Origin: Rhinopithecus roxellana
Lineage: Eukaryota > Chordata > Mammalia > Primates > Cercopithecidae
Assembly (NCBI RefSeq): GCF_007565055.1
Contig: NC_044554.1
Coordinates: 50,627,176-50,691,175 of the forward strand
Reading direction: 5' to 3'
DNA: 64,000 nt
The position numbers and the translations under genes were made by a program. The notes below the pieces were generated by a model that had not been told where the DNA came from, searched no databases, and saw only the letters and a program-made list of their open reading frames with translations. How positions within the stretch are numbered: position 1 is the first letter of the stretch; every line of letters begins with the position of its first letter. This document shows positions 34,868 through 46,189 of the stretch, one piece after another.

Positions 34868-35309
34868 GGCAGGTGCTACAGGATGGAGGGGTCTTCTGGG
34901 TCTGTGTGTTGATGAAAGGGGAACAGAGCTCTCAAGGAAGTCATCCTGAGACCTCATTCTCTCTGTCTGGTCCCCAGAACCTTCCTGTCGAGAGAGGCCA
35001 TGCCCCTTCCCCAGAGGGTCAAATCCAAAATAAATGCACCACTGAAGTTTTGATGGGAAGAATGCTTCTTGACAGAAGCCTTACAAGTTTTTCTTGACCT
35101 TGATGCAAACAGCTTGTAATTCAATGTAAATGTTATTCCTGCAATGATATAATTCCTCATTAATATTCTGGTGTTAGTTATCTATGTATTACTGTAGTCT
35201 AGAATCTTAGGAAAAATCCTCGTCTCCCTGGTGTTTTTGATTCCTGTGTCCCAAATACTCCTTCAAGTATCCTTTTCTAATTTACTTAATTGACCATAAT
35301 CCTGTTAAA

Positions 35310-36470
35310 GATCTGAAATGAGGAAGCCAGAGGAGAGGACAGATGTACAGAGGAGGGGGGTGTGCAGAGGTGTTGGAGGACCGACTACAGCCAGTTACTA
35401 AACGTGAGACCAGGGACAGCTGCTTCCACTCATATGTATAAACAGGTAACGAAATATTTACCCTGCCTGATATCAGTGGGCATTAAAGCAGATCACATGT
35501 AGAAGCAGTAGAGGGTACCTGGGAAAGGCCTGTCAGCTCCGCAGGGCCTGAACCCCTATGTCTGGCAGCACCCTCCTCACAGTCCTTTCCTAAGTGGGGC
35601 AGGAATGTTTCTGGCATTTCCTTGGGAAACTGGCCTTTCCCAGTTACTCTCCCTGCAGGCCACCCCTGCCTGCTCTACCCACTGGCAGACCCCAGGCTCT
35701 GCTGCGTCCTGCACCATTCCTGTCCTACACAATCCTGAAATTAAAAATGGGGCAGGTGGAACACAGTCCCCACATGCCCACATCCCACCTTATTTTTCTC
35801 TGACAACCCCTGTCCCTTTCCTGGCACTGATTCCCAGCCTTTGCCACCCCAGCCTCTTCACCCTCCACTGCCCATGCAGAGGCAGAGACATCCTCTCCTT
35901 GGTGCAAACTGAAGTCCCTGGTGCCCCTACCTTGCCCTGGGCAGTCCCAGGACCTACTCTGAATTCCAACCACGTCCTGATGCCAGCACGCAGCCAAGGA
36001 TTCCCTTCAGCCCTCCTGTCCTTGGTCACCCTCCACATCGCCCCAGGATTCCCCACAGTTTGTGGAGCCACAGCGCCTCCAAGTGGCCAATGTTCCAGTC
36101 TCATGGATTCACACCTTCTGACTTGAAGAGCTCAACATTGTCTAAGTTGGGAGCAGAGATGCCCCACCCCAACCCCTGCAACCCACACCCTCTCACACAC
36201 ACACTCTCTATTGCTTTCCCAGAAGGGTTAACTTAGGGTGGAACTTCAAATTCACCCTTGGCCAGTGGAAACAAAAGGACACATCTTGACTGCACAATAA
36301 ACTGCTGCTACATCATTGCAGTGAGTATCCTAAGATGGAAGAGAGGAGCCAGAATTATACAGGCCACAGGATTAAATAGTATGAGGATATCAAGCAGATC
36401 CAGGCTGGAAACACGACATTCCAGAGCTCCTTTTGATTAGTCAGAGCCACACCTTTTCACACTTTGTATT
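35310..36470 (-). pseudogene. Ghost V-gene locus: TRBV9/5-2-type flanks with the gene deleted
   Basis: 35.33-35.61 kb matches the TRBV9 3' flank (23.17-23.44 kb), and 35.64-36.47 kb matches the TRBV9 5' flank (24.06-24.9 kb). The two flanks meet at about 35610 ('GGCAGGAATGTTT' then 'CTGGCATTTCC'). Relative to TRBV9 about 570 bp is absent: RSS, V-exon, intron, leader and proximal promoter. Map position corresponds to human TRBV5-2, a pseudogene. No V coding base remains that I can see, so this is a locus scar rather than a gene. Confidence 0.75.
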
Positions 36471-36475
36471 TAGAT

Positions 36476-36770
36476 TTTTTTTTTTTTTTTTTTTGAGACG
36501 GTCTCGCTCCGTCACCTAGGCTGGAGTGCAGTGGCGCAATCTTGGCTCATTGCAACCTCTACCTCCTGGGTTCAAGCAATTCTCCTGCCTCAGCCTCACA
36601 AGTAACTAGGACTATAGGTGCCTGCCACCGTGCCTGGCTAAATTTTGTTTTTAGCAGAGATGGAGTTTCACCATGTTGGCCAGGATGGTCTCAATCTCTT
36701 GACCTCGTGATCCGCTCAACTTGGCCTCCCAGAGTGCTGGAATTACAGGTGTGAGCCACCACACCTGGCC
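36476..36770 (-). mobile_element. Alu element
   Basis: Reverse-complement Alu beginning with poly-T, flanked by TGTATTTAGAT on both sides. The paralogous site near 24.90 kb is empty. Confidence 0.93.
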
Positions 36771-37023
36771 TGTATTTAGATTTATTATTGCCAGATTTTA
36801 GATAGCACATTCTCTAAAGAGGATTTTTCGATTTTACAAATTTATTTCTGAATTTATAAAAATCTTGAAATAAACTACCCTATGAGCTATATATAACTTA
36901 GGCAGATTCAACTGGGTCTGATGTTTCCTTTCTCTACCTAGAAGTCCCTAGGGGCTCTGCCAATGACCCGGCACCTCTTGGTAACGCCACAATGAGAAAC
37001 TATTTCCATGCGCTGAGTCTCCA

Positions 37024-37028
<5 letters not shown>

Positions 37029-37066
<38 letters not shown>
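37029..37066 (+). repeat. CA microsatellite
   Basis: About 19 perfect AC units directly beside an L1 3' end. Confidence 0.95.
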
Positions 37067-37068
<2 letters not shown>

Positions 37069-37075
37069 ATCTTGG

Positions 37076-37365
37076 TTTTTTAATTTTTATTTTACTCTAA
37101 GTTCTGGGATACATGTGCAGAACGTGCAAGTTTGTTACATAAGTATACATGTGCCACGGTGGTTTGTAGCACCTATCAACCCATCATCTAGGCTTTAAGC
37201 CCCGCATGCATTAGGGATTTGTTCTAATGCTCTCCCTCCCCTTCCCCCCATCCCCCCAACATGCCCTAGTGTGTGATGTTACCCTCTCTGTGTCCATGTG
37301 TTCTCATTGTTCGACTCCCACTTATGAATGAGAACATGTGGTGTTTGGTTTTCTGTTCCTGCACA
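37076..37365 (-). mobile_element. LINE-1 3' end fragment, antisense
   Basis: Reverse-complement L1 3' UTR wording ('AAGTTCTGGGATACATGTGC', 'AAGTTTGTTACATAAGTATA') ending at 'GGTTTTCTGTTCCTG'; about 290 bp. Confidence 0.85.
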
Positions 37366-37369
37366 CACC

Positions 37370-37830
37370 ATATCTTTTACTTGGAAAGAATGATAAGATT
37401 CCATTACTGAGCTTAACTAATTTTTATTTCAGCTTTTTAGGTTGATTTCTGAGAAGCACCTTTGATGATGTTCCAGTCTCATCAAATCTCTAAAAATGTA
37501 GCTATGGAAAGTGTGATTATGCTGAATAATTTGTTTTTACGGGATCATGAGACTGGATGAATATTACTACAGCACAGTTTTATTTTGGAGTTTTGGAAAG
37601 TGGACAGCTGCCTTCCAGACCCCAGATCAAGACAGCCACTGACAGCTTGCACCCTGTGCCTGGACAAGCCAAAACACCCAACAACATGTGAAAGCAACCC
37701 TGGGGGCTGAACTCTGGAATGCCACTGGGGAAGGACTCCCAAGGCCTTGGGAGCCCCTCTTTGCACCAGTGTATGCCCTGGATGTGGAACATGGAGTCAA
37801 GAACTATTGGAGGTTTACGATTTAATGACT
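37370..37830. other. Intergenic DNA
   Basis: No gene or assignable repeat. Confidence 0.45.
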
Positions 37831-38133
37831 TTGCTGGGTTCACTGGCTCATGCCTATAATTTCAGCACTTTGGGCAGCCGAGACAGGCAGATCACCTGAG
37901 GTCAGGAGTTTGAGACCAGCCTGGCCAACATGGCAAAACCCCATCTCTACTAAAAATACAGAAATTAACCAGACATGGTGGCAAGTGCCTGTAATCCCAG
38001 CTATTCAGGAAGCTGAGGCAGGAGAATTGCTTGAACCCAGGAGGTGGAGGTTTCAGTGAGCCGAGATTGCACCACTGCACTCCAGTCTGGGTGACAGAGC
38101 AAGACTCTGTCTCAAAAACAAACAAACAAACAA
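37831..38133 (+). mobile_element. Alu element
   Basis: Sense Alu dimer with an A-rich tail of CAAA repeats; moderately diverged. Confidence 0.92.
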
Positions 38134-38459
38134 ACCAAAAAAATTAAAGACTCTCCTGATGGGCTTCAAACTTGGATGGCGCCTGTAGCACCTTTCTTTT
38201 GCCCGATTGCTCCCTTTTGGAAGAAGAATGTTTACCCCATGCCTATATTCTCATTGTATCTTAAGAATAAATAATTTTTTAAAAAATTTTACAGGCCAGT
38301 AAGGTGGAATAGACTTGCTTTGTCTCAAATGAAGCATTAGACTTTGGACTTCTGAGTTAACGCTGGAATGAGTTAAGACTTGGGGAGACTGTTGGAAAGG
38401 CACGATTGTGTTTTGCAATGTGAGGACATGAGATTTGAGAGAGAAAAAAGGCAGAATGA

Positions 38460-39247
38460 TAGAGTTTGAATATTTGTCCCCACCCATGTCTCATGTTGAA
38501 TTGTCATCCCCGGTGATGGAGGTGGGGCCCGGTGGGTGGTATTTTGGTCATGGTCATGGGAGCAGATCCCTCATGGCTTGGTGCTGTCTTCATGATAGTG
38601 AGTGAGTTTTTGCAAGATCTTGTAATTTAAAAGTGTGTGGCAGCTCCCCCTCAGATATGGTGTGGCTCTGTGTCCCCACCCAATCTCACCTTGAATTGTA
38701 ATAATCATCATGGATCAAGGGCAGGGCCAGATGGAGATAATTGAATCATGGGAGCGGTTTTCTCCGTACTGTTCTCATGATAGTAAATAAATCTGAGGAA
38801 TCTGATGATTTTATAAATGGGAGTGCCCTTGTGAAAGCTCTCTTGCCTGCTGCCATGTAAGACATGACTTTGGTCTTCCTTTACCTTCTGTCATGGTTGT
38901 GTGGCTTCCCCAGCCATATGGAACTGTGAGTCTATTAAACCTCTTTTTTTTTTTTTTTTTTTTTTTTTAATAAATTACCCCGTCTTGGGTACATCTTTAT
39001 TAGCAGCATAAGAACAGACTAATACACCCTCCACTCTCTATCTCTTGCTCCTGCTTTTGCGATGTGATGTGCCTGCTCTCCCTTGGCCTTCTGCATATTT
39101 ATAAGCTTTTGGAACCTTCTGAGAAACAGATGCCAGTATTATGCCTCTTGTACAGCCTGCGGAACCATGAGCCAATTAAACCCCTTTTCTTATAAATTAC
39201 ACAGTCTCACGTATTCTTTATAGCAATGCTAGAATGGGCTAATATAC
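38460..39247 (+). mobile_element. MaLR LTR interrupted by a second MaLR LTR
   Basis: The outer LTR starts 'GAGTTTGAATATTTGTCCCC' and is interrupted at about 38650 by a second LTR, 'AGATATGGTGTGGCTCTGTG' to 'GAACAGACTAATACA' (about 38651-39027). The outer copy resumes with 'CTCTCTATCTCTTGCTCCTG' and ends 'AGAATGGGCTAATATA'. Both are THE1/MST-type by wording. A T-run near 38945 sits in the inner copy. Confidence 0.75.
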
Positions 39248-42200
39248 CTTCTCTCCACTTAAAGAAAGGAGAGGGAAGAGTAAAGAGGACTTTTTCTTGA
39301 AAATCAGACACCAGCTGAGTCATAGTAGGATAGGGCAATGGGCAGAGTACTGAGGCCCCAATTCTAGGCCCTACCTCCTGGATAACATTTCTAAACACAC
39401 CATGGGCCGGAAGGGAAACTGCTGCCTTGTGGGGAAGGAACAAGACCCAGAAAGATTCATCATCTGCTGAATAAAGAGCACTTGGGCCCCAAATAATCAG
39501 CAGCAATGCCCAGGTGGTACTTGCCATACAGCTTACATGAGAATCTGAGACATGCTGGTTTCAGGTGTGATGCAGCACATACTCAGCTGTGGTGAATATG
39601 GGGAGAGGTTCCTTCTGCTTGATAAAAGGAGAGGGAAGAATAAAGGAGACTTTGTCTTGCGGATTAGGTACCAGCTTGGCCACAGTGGAGTAGAGCACAA
39701 AGTAGGCTCCGGGGGTCCTGGATTTCAGGACTTGGCTCTTGGATTGCATTTCTGGACCTGCCCTGGGCCAGAGGAGAGCCCATTGCCCTGAAAGAAGAGT
39801 CTCAGGCCTGGCAGCATGTACCACAAGCTGGCTAAAAAGTCCTTGGGCCCTGAGTGAACATTGGCAATAGTCAGGCAACTCTTGCTGTGGGCCTGGGGCA
39901 GTGGTAGCCATAGGGAGAGACTCCTCTGGTTGTGAAAAGGGCAAGGAAGAGTGGAAAGAACTTTGTCTTGTGACTTGAGTGCCAGCTCAGCTGCAGTAGA
40001 ATAGAGCTCTAGATAGATTCCCAAGGTTTCTGACTCCAGGCTCTGGCTCCTGGATGGCATCTCTGGATGTCCTCAGGGTCAGGGGCCCTTGTGACCCTGA
40101 AGGGAAGGATATAAGCCTGGCTGACTTTTCCACATGCTGATTGTAGATCCCTGGGGCCTTGAGTGAACATAGGCAATAAGCAAGGCAGTGGTTACCGTGG
40201 ACCTTGGGTGAAACCCATTATCAGGCTGGCTTTAGTTCTGACCTAGGGTCTCAGAGATGGTAGCCACAGGGGAGCATGTGCCACTTCTCCCTCAGTTCCA
40301 GGGAATTCAGCACAGAGAGAGACAGAAACGTTTGTTTGAGTGAAAGTGAAAGAAGAGAACAAGAGTCTCTGCCAGATAATCCAGAGACTTCTTTCAGATC
40401 TTATCCAAGACCACCAAGGCAGTACATCTATGAGTCCACAAGGGACACAGAATTACTGGTCTTGGGGTGCCCCCAATGCAGATAAGTTTTCAGAGACAAA
40501 AAACTTAGATGACAACACCCAAGTACATTCAAACATCTGAAAAGCTTTCCAAGGGCGAGTACAAACAAGCCCAGACTGCAAAGACTATAATAAATACCTA
40601 ACTCTTCAATGCCCCGACACAGGCAAACATCCACAAGCCTCAAGACCATTCAGGAAAACATGACCTCACCAAATGAACCAAATAAAGCACCAGAGGCCAA
40701 TCCCAAAACGAGAGAGAGATGTGTGACCTTTCAGACACAGAACTCAAAATACCTGTTTTGAAGAAACTCAACAAAATTCAAGATAACACAGGCAAGAAAT
40801 TCAGAATCCTGAAGAGATCTAAATAATTAAAAACAATCAAGCAGAAATTTTGGAGCTGAAAATGCAATTGACATTCTGACGAATGCATCAGGGTTTCAAC
40901 CTCACAATTGATGAGGCAGAAGAATCAATAAGCTTGAAGACAGACTACTTGAAAATACACCATCAGAGGAGAAAAAAGAATAAAAATTAATGAAGCACAA
41001 ATACGAAATCTAGAAAATAGCCTCAGAAGGGCAACTTTAAGAGTTATTGACCTGAAAGAGGAGGTAGAGAGAGAGATAGGGCTGAAAGTTTATTCAAAGT
41101 CATGGTAACAGAGAAATTCCCAATCTTAGAGAAAGATATCAATATTCAAGTAAAAGAAGATTGTAGAATACCAAGCACATTTAAGTCAAAGACTACATCA
41201 AGACAATAATGAAACTTCAAGGATAAATCATAATTTCAGGATAAAGAAAGGATTCTAGAAGCAGCAAGAGAAAATAAACAGATAACCTACAATGGAACAC
41301 CAATATGGTCTAGCATCAGACTTTTCAGTGCAAATCTTACAGGTCATGAGAGAGGAGCATGATATATTTAAAGTGCTAAAAAAGTTAATACTAGAATAGT
41401 ATATTCAGTGAAAATATCCTTCAAACATGAAAGGGAAAGAATGACTTCCCCAGACAAAACCTGAGGGACTTCCTCAACACCAGACTTGTCCTAGAAGAAA
41501 TGAAAAGGAGAGTTTTTCAATCTGAAAGAAAAGAGCATTAATGAGAAATAAGAAATTATCTGAAGGTGCAAAACTAACTGATCATAGTGCACAGAAAAAC
41601 ACAATATTATAACACTGTGATTACGGCGTGTAAACTACTTAGAAAGACTAAAAGATGAACCAATTAAAAAAAAAAAACTACAGCTTTTCAACACATAGAC
41701 AGTACCTAAGATATAAACAAAAAGGACACAAAGTTGAGAGGACAATGTTAAACTATAAGAATTTTACTAGTTTTCTCTTGTTTTTGGTTTGTTTGCTTAG
41801 GCAATCAGTGTTATGTTGTCATCAGTATAAGATATTATTTGCAAGCCTCATGCATAGTAACTTTAAATACGAACATATGCAACATAGTAACTTTAAATAC
41901 AAACAAATACAACAGATACACAAAAATAACAAACAAGAAATGAAAATACATTATTAGGGAAAATCACCTTTACTGAAAAGAAGACAGGAAAGAAGAAACA
42001 AATGAAGAGGAGACCAGGAAACAAATACATGGCAGGAGCAAGTACTTAATTATCAACAAAAACATTGAATGTAAATGATTTAAACTCACCAATCAAAGGA
42101 CAGAGAGTAGCTGAATGACTATAAAAACAAGACCCAACGATCTGTTACTTACAAGAAACGCACCTCCCCTAAAAAGATATATAGATTGAAAGTGAAGAGA

Positions 42201-42335
42201 TACAAAAAGATGTTTCATGCAAATGAAAACCAAAAAAGATCACAAGTAGTTATATCTATATCAGATAAAATGTATTTCAAGACAATAACTATAAAAAGAG
42301 GCAAAAGTTACTGTATAATAACAAAAAAGCTAGCA
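39248..42335 (+). mobile_element. LINE-1, 5' UTR to early ORF2, 3' truncated
   Basis: 39.25-40.25 kb holds about three imperfect 320-360 bp repeats ('AGAGGGAAGA.TAAAG...CTTTGTCTTG', then 'GCCAGCTCAGCTGCAGTAGA') as in old L1 5' UTRs. ORF1-type sequence follows (40.7-41.5 kb), then the start of ORF2 with endonuclease-region wording ('TTACTTACAAGAAACGCACC', 'TTCATGCAAATGAAAACC') at about 42.15-42.3 kb. Reading frames are broken. Unusually for L1 it keeps its 5' part and lacks its 3' part. Confidence 0.7.
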
Positions 42336-42339
42336 CAAA

Positions 42340-44036
42340 CATACACATGGAAACTGCCACATTGCCGTTATTGGCACATACTTCTGAGCATGTACCCCAA
42401 TGCCACCATTTGGAAAAAGTACTTTGGCTGGCATCCCCCATTGGAGTGTTGTTGCCAGTGGAATTGGGAATGCCTCAGTCCCTCTGGTGTAGCAGATGCT
42501 TTAACCTCGAGGTGTCAAAAATCAAAGCTCTGGGCCTAATTCCAGCACCACAGGCCTACAACATGCAGCCCAGAAGTACTGAGCTGAATCTTAGCCCCCT
42601 GAAATATTCCAGAAATGAAGCCAGTCTACTGAATACAGCTTATGTAACAGTCAAACCCTCAAGGGCATAGAAGAATATAAAAGCAAAAAACCCTTCCAAA
42701 ATACATCAGCTTAAAAGATTAAAGAAACATCAGCCCACAGAGATGAGAAAGAACCAGTGAAAGAACTCTGGCAACTCAACAAGTCAGAGTGTCTTCTTAC
42801 CACCAAAAGAACACACTAGCTTCCCAACAATGATTCTTAACCAGGCTGAAGTGGCTGAAATGACAGACATAGAATTCAGGAACAGGATAGAAACAAACGC
42901 TATCAAGATTCAGAAGAAAGCTGAAAGTCAATCTAAGGAATCTAATGAATCAAATAAAATGACACATTAGCTGAAAGATGAAATAGTTATTTGAAGGAAG
43001 AACCAAACTGATGTGATAGAGCTGAAAAACTAACCTCAACAATGTCAATATCATCAGAAGTATTAGCAGCATAATAGATGAAGCTGAGAAAATAATCTCA
43101 GAGCTTGAACACTTGTTTTTGAATCAATTCAGTCAGACAAAAAATAAATAAAAAAAGAAAAATGAATGAAGTAAACCTCTGAGAAATATGGGATTATGTA
43201 AAAAGACCAAACCTATGACTCATTGATGTGTCTGAAAGAGAGGGAGAGAGAGTAAGCAATATTGAAAACGTATTGGAGGATATTGAGTACAAAAATTTCC
43301 CTAACCTTGCTAGAGAGTTTAACATTCAAATTCAGGAAACACAGAGAATTCTTATGAGATACTATAAAAGACAACCACCCCCAAGACACATAGTCATCAG
43401 ATGCTTCAAGGTCAACATGAAAGAAAAAATAGTACAGTCAGCGAGAGAGAAAAGGCAGGTCACCTACAAAGGGAACCTCATCAGGCTAACAGCAGGTTTT
43501 TCAGGAGAAACTTTACAAGGCAGAAATAATTGGGAGCCAATATTTAACATTCTTAAAGAAATGAAATCCTAACCAGGAATTTCATATCCAGCCAAACTAA
43601 GCTTCATAAGGAAAGGAGAAATAAGATCCCTTCAGACAAGCAAATGTTTAAGGAATTTGTGACCACCAGACCTGCCTTACAAGAGGTCCTGAAGGGAGTG
43701 CTAAACATAGAAATGAAAGATCACCACCAGCCACCAAAAAAACACACTTAAGTACGTAGACCATTGACACTATAAAGCAACTACACAATCAAGTCTGCAT
43801 AACAACCAAGTAACAACACAATGGCAGGATCATATCTGCACGTATTAATATTAACCTTGGATGTAGACATGCTAGATACGGCACATAAAAGTCACTTATT
43901 ATTAAAAGAGTGACAGTTGGATAAACAAGTGAAACACTAAACTGTATGCTGTCTTCGGGAGACCCATCTCATATGCAACTCCCATAGGCTCAACATAAAG
44001 CGATGGAGAAAAAATGACCAAGCCAATGGGAAACAA
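42340..44036 (+). mobile_element. Second LINE-1 fragment, 5' UTR/ORF1 to early ORF2
   Basis: Same orientation as the preceding element and covering the same stretch: late 5' UTR (42.34-42.8 kb), ORF1 (open remnant 43228-43572 with 'NLAREFNIQIQETQRI'), inter-ORF sequence, and the ORF2 start ('TCTTCGGGAGACCCATCTCA') to about 44036. It ends in the endonuclease region, much like the neighbouring copy. Decayed. Confidence 0.65.
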
Positions 44037-44278
44037 AAAAAAGGGCAACTGCCAGAATATTCCAAATTGGGCAAAATAACATTAAGTGTTGTTTGCATTC
44101 GTGCATCCATATCACAGTGATGGACCTCGGCTCACACTGAAGTTCCTGCTGCAGGAGGATGCACAGACTGAAAGCCCATTGTGGGGACATCTGAGAAGAG
44201 CTTCAAAAAGGGCAGCTTTTTCTCCTGGTTGAGACAGAGACCTTGGGAAGGATTGCCCACCTCCAGCCTGTGGCTGCC

Positions 44279-44317
44279 CGTTTTTGTGCAGAGAGCAGCT
44301 GACTGTGCAGTGCTGCG
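44279..44317 (-). other. Degenerate RSS of TRBV8-1
   Basis: Nonamer ACAAAAACG (44279-44287) is good and the spacer is 23 bp, but the heptamer is CGCAGCA (44311-44317). Loss of the second base of CAC should block RAG cleavage. Confidence 0.8.
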
Positions 44318-44604
44318 GATGCACTGCCACAGAGGTACAGAGGTCTGGCTGGTGCTAGTGGACTCCAGGGTTGGGGGAAAATGCTTGAGCTTGTTTCCAG
44401 AGATATTGTACCCTTCCTTGGCATCACCTTTGGTCATGCTGCTAACACTACCTGAATAATGGATCAGCCTCAGCCCTTGTTCTTGGTCTTATTGATAACA
44501 GAACATTGAATAATGGTTCCTAATCTGAGCAAATTTCAGGGTGATCTTTTTCCCTGTGTGTCTGTGGTATCTTGGTGTCTGGCTGATCCCCACCTCCATG
44601 GGGA
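44318..44604 (-). pseudogene. TRBV8-1: T-cell receptor beta variable pseudogene, TRBV8-1
   Basis: V-exon remnant, 287 bp. Directly visible lesions: first Cys is Phe (AAATTTGCT), Trp41 is Cys (TTCTGTTAT), a TAA stop follows in 'CYQ*DQEQGLRL', a codon is lost in FR1, and a 2-bp loss near the second Cys shifts the end out of frame. The L-PART1 exon is absent: relative to TRBV8-2 about 180 bp is deleted near 44716, where 'GCAAACTTGTGAAAG' joins 'GTGGGCCTGCTGTG'. Flanks match TRBV8-2 throughout. More decayed than TRBV8-2. Confidence 0.87.
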
Positions 44605-44719
44605 CTGTTGGAGAGGCAGGCAGAAAGTGAAGACAAGACTTCAGAAGCAGCAGGACTCTGCAGAGGAAAGGAAAAAAACGTCTTGGAGCCCAGACTTTGC
44701 AAACTTGTGAAAGGTGGGC

Positions 44720-45660
44720 CTGCTGTGTTACCCTCCATGCCTACAGAGTTCACCTAGTCCAGGAACTTCTGACTATTCTCATGGAGGCTGTCGCCTGGCA
44801 AGAGCTGCAGGGAAGACGAGGTGCAGCAGAGACTCACTGGGTTTAAGCCATAACTCCCCCTTCACTTTCCCATTTTCCTCTGAGACAGTTGCTCTTCTGT
44901 CTGCACCTGCCCCTGACACCAAGGCTGACAGGCCAAAATTCTTCAACTGTGGATCTCATTAAAGATGAGAGGTATTTCCTGCATTTGCATAGCTGTAGGT
45001 AGTCTAGAAATAACTGAAAACTGCTGCAAAATCTACATAATCTTGAATTCCAGCCCTAATTTTTCTTAACCCTTTCCCTCCTAGGCTGCTTTACAAACCT
45101 CTCCAGAGCCCCTTAGATCCCAGTGGACCACAGTGCCATCCTGTGGCCAATAAGTGAAGTTTCATCATTGCTTCTGCAATGGCCCAAGGGGATGCTGGGA
45201 AGTGTCTGCAGAGTGAGCTGAGACGTTATTCTAGAAATGTCATCTTGCATGTTTTATGAGCTACTTCCCTAAACCCCAACCCCAACATTAGTTTTAACCC
45301 TGACTGTTCCTTTGAGTTATCAAACTTAACATCCCATCCTCATTCTAAATAATTCTTACCCCATAGCTGCAGTTACAGTCTCACTGAATTTTCTCCCTTA
45401 AAACTATCTAAAGAGACAGGAATAGAATAGGAAGAATGGAAGGAAATAGTGTTTACTCTAAAGCAGGAATAAAACACAGAAAGTGAAGTGTAACGTTATT
45501 TCATTTCCATTACCAAAGATAAACAAACATGTCCCCCAAATGACAATGCCACCATAAAAATAAAGATTAGCAAAAGACTAAGCAGATAATGTGATGACCT
45601 TCAAGATGGGGTCAGATATGTATTAATAAAAAGTAAAACTGGGATATAAGAAATAGGATC
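44720..45660. other. TRBV8-1 5' flank
   Basis: No gene. Paralogous to 29.9-31.5 kb without the LTR; the LTR-empty site is at about 45550. Confidence 0.65.
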
Positions 45661-45663
45661 TCT

Positions 45664-45960
45664 TGGCTGGGCATGGTGGCTCACGCCTGTAATCCCAGCC
45701 CTTTGGGAGGCCAAGGTGGGCAGATCAAGAGGTCTGGAGATTGAGACAATCCTGGCTAACACAGTGAAACCCCGTATCTACTAAAAAAATACAAAACATC
45801 AGCCAGGTGTGGTGGCGGGCACGTGTAGTCCCAGCTACTCAGGAGGCTGAGGCAGGAGAATGGCGTGAACCCTCCAGACGGAGCTTGCAGTGAGCCGAGA
45901 TAGCGCCTCTGCACTCCAGCCTGGGCGACAGAGTGAGACTCCATCTCGGGGGAAAGACCA
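45664..45960 (+). mobile_element. Alu element
   Basis: Sense Alu dimer from 'GGCTGGGCATGGTGGCTCACG' to 'GACTCCATCTC'. The expected poly-A is replaced by GGGGGAAAGACC then a short A run. Absent at the paralogous site near 31.5 kb. Confidence 0.92.
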
Positions 45961-46189
45961 AAAAAAGTCCCTTGAAAGGCAATAAGCAATCGTGGAAGGA
46001 GCGTATCTAACGGGAAAATAAGGCTGGATATAATTAAGACTAGCAAAAGGCCTGCGACAGGAAAGGAATAGCTTGTACCACGCAATGTGCTGATCTGAAG
46101 AGCAGAGAGGGAGGAGATGATTCTGGAAGAGGTAGAGGAGTGGCGTGAGATGAGGGTAAGCTGCTGCAAAATAGTATCATACGGAAGCA

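Noticed and set aside
34202..34957. A 251-codon open frame at the TRBV6-4 slot
   Set aside because: Only its first part is a V leader; the rest is intron and 3' flank brought into frame by the deletion. There is no V domain.
39207..40060. Overlapping minus-strand frames of 106-127 codons
   Set aside because: They are antisense readings of the repeated L1 5' UTR units, which explains their mutual similarity.
46130..46165. 'GTAAGCTGCTGCAAAATAG' as a V-gene 3' end
   Set aside because: It resembles the 'CTAAGCTGCTGGCACAG' end of V-exons for ten bases only. The paralogue at 31.7 kb simply lacks eight bases there, and no V sequence or RSS adjoins it.
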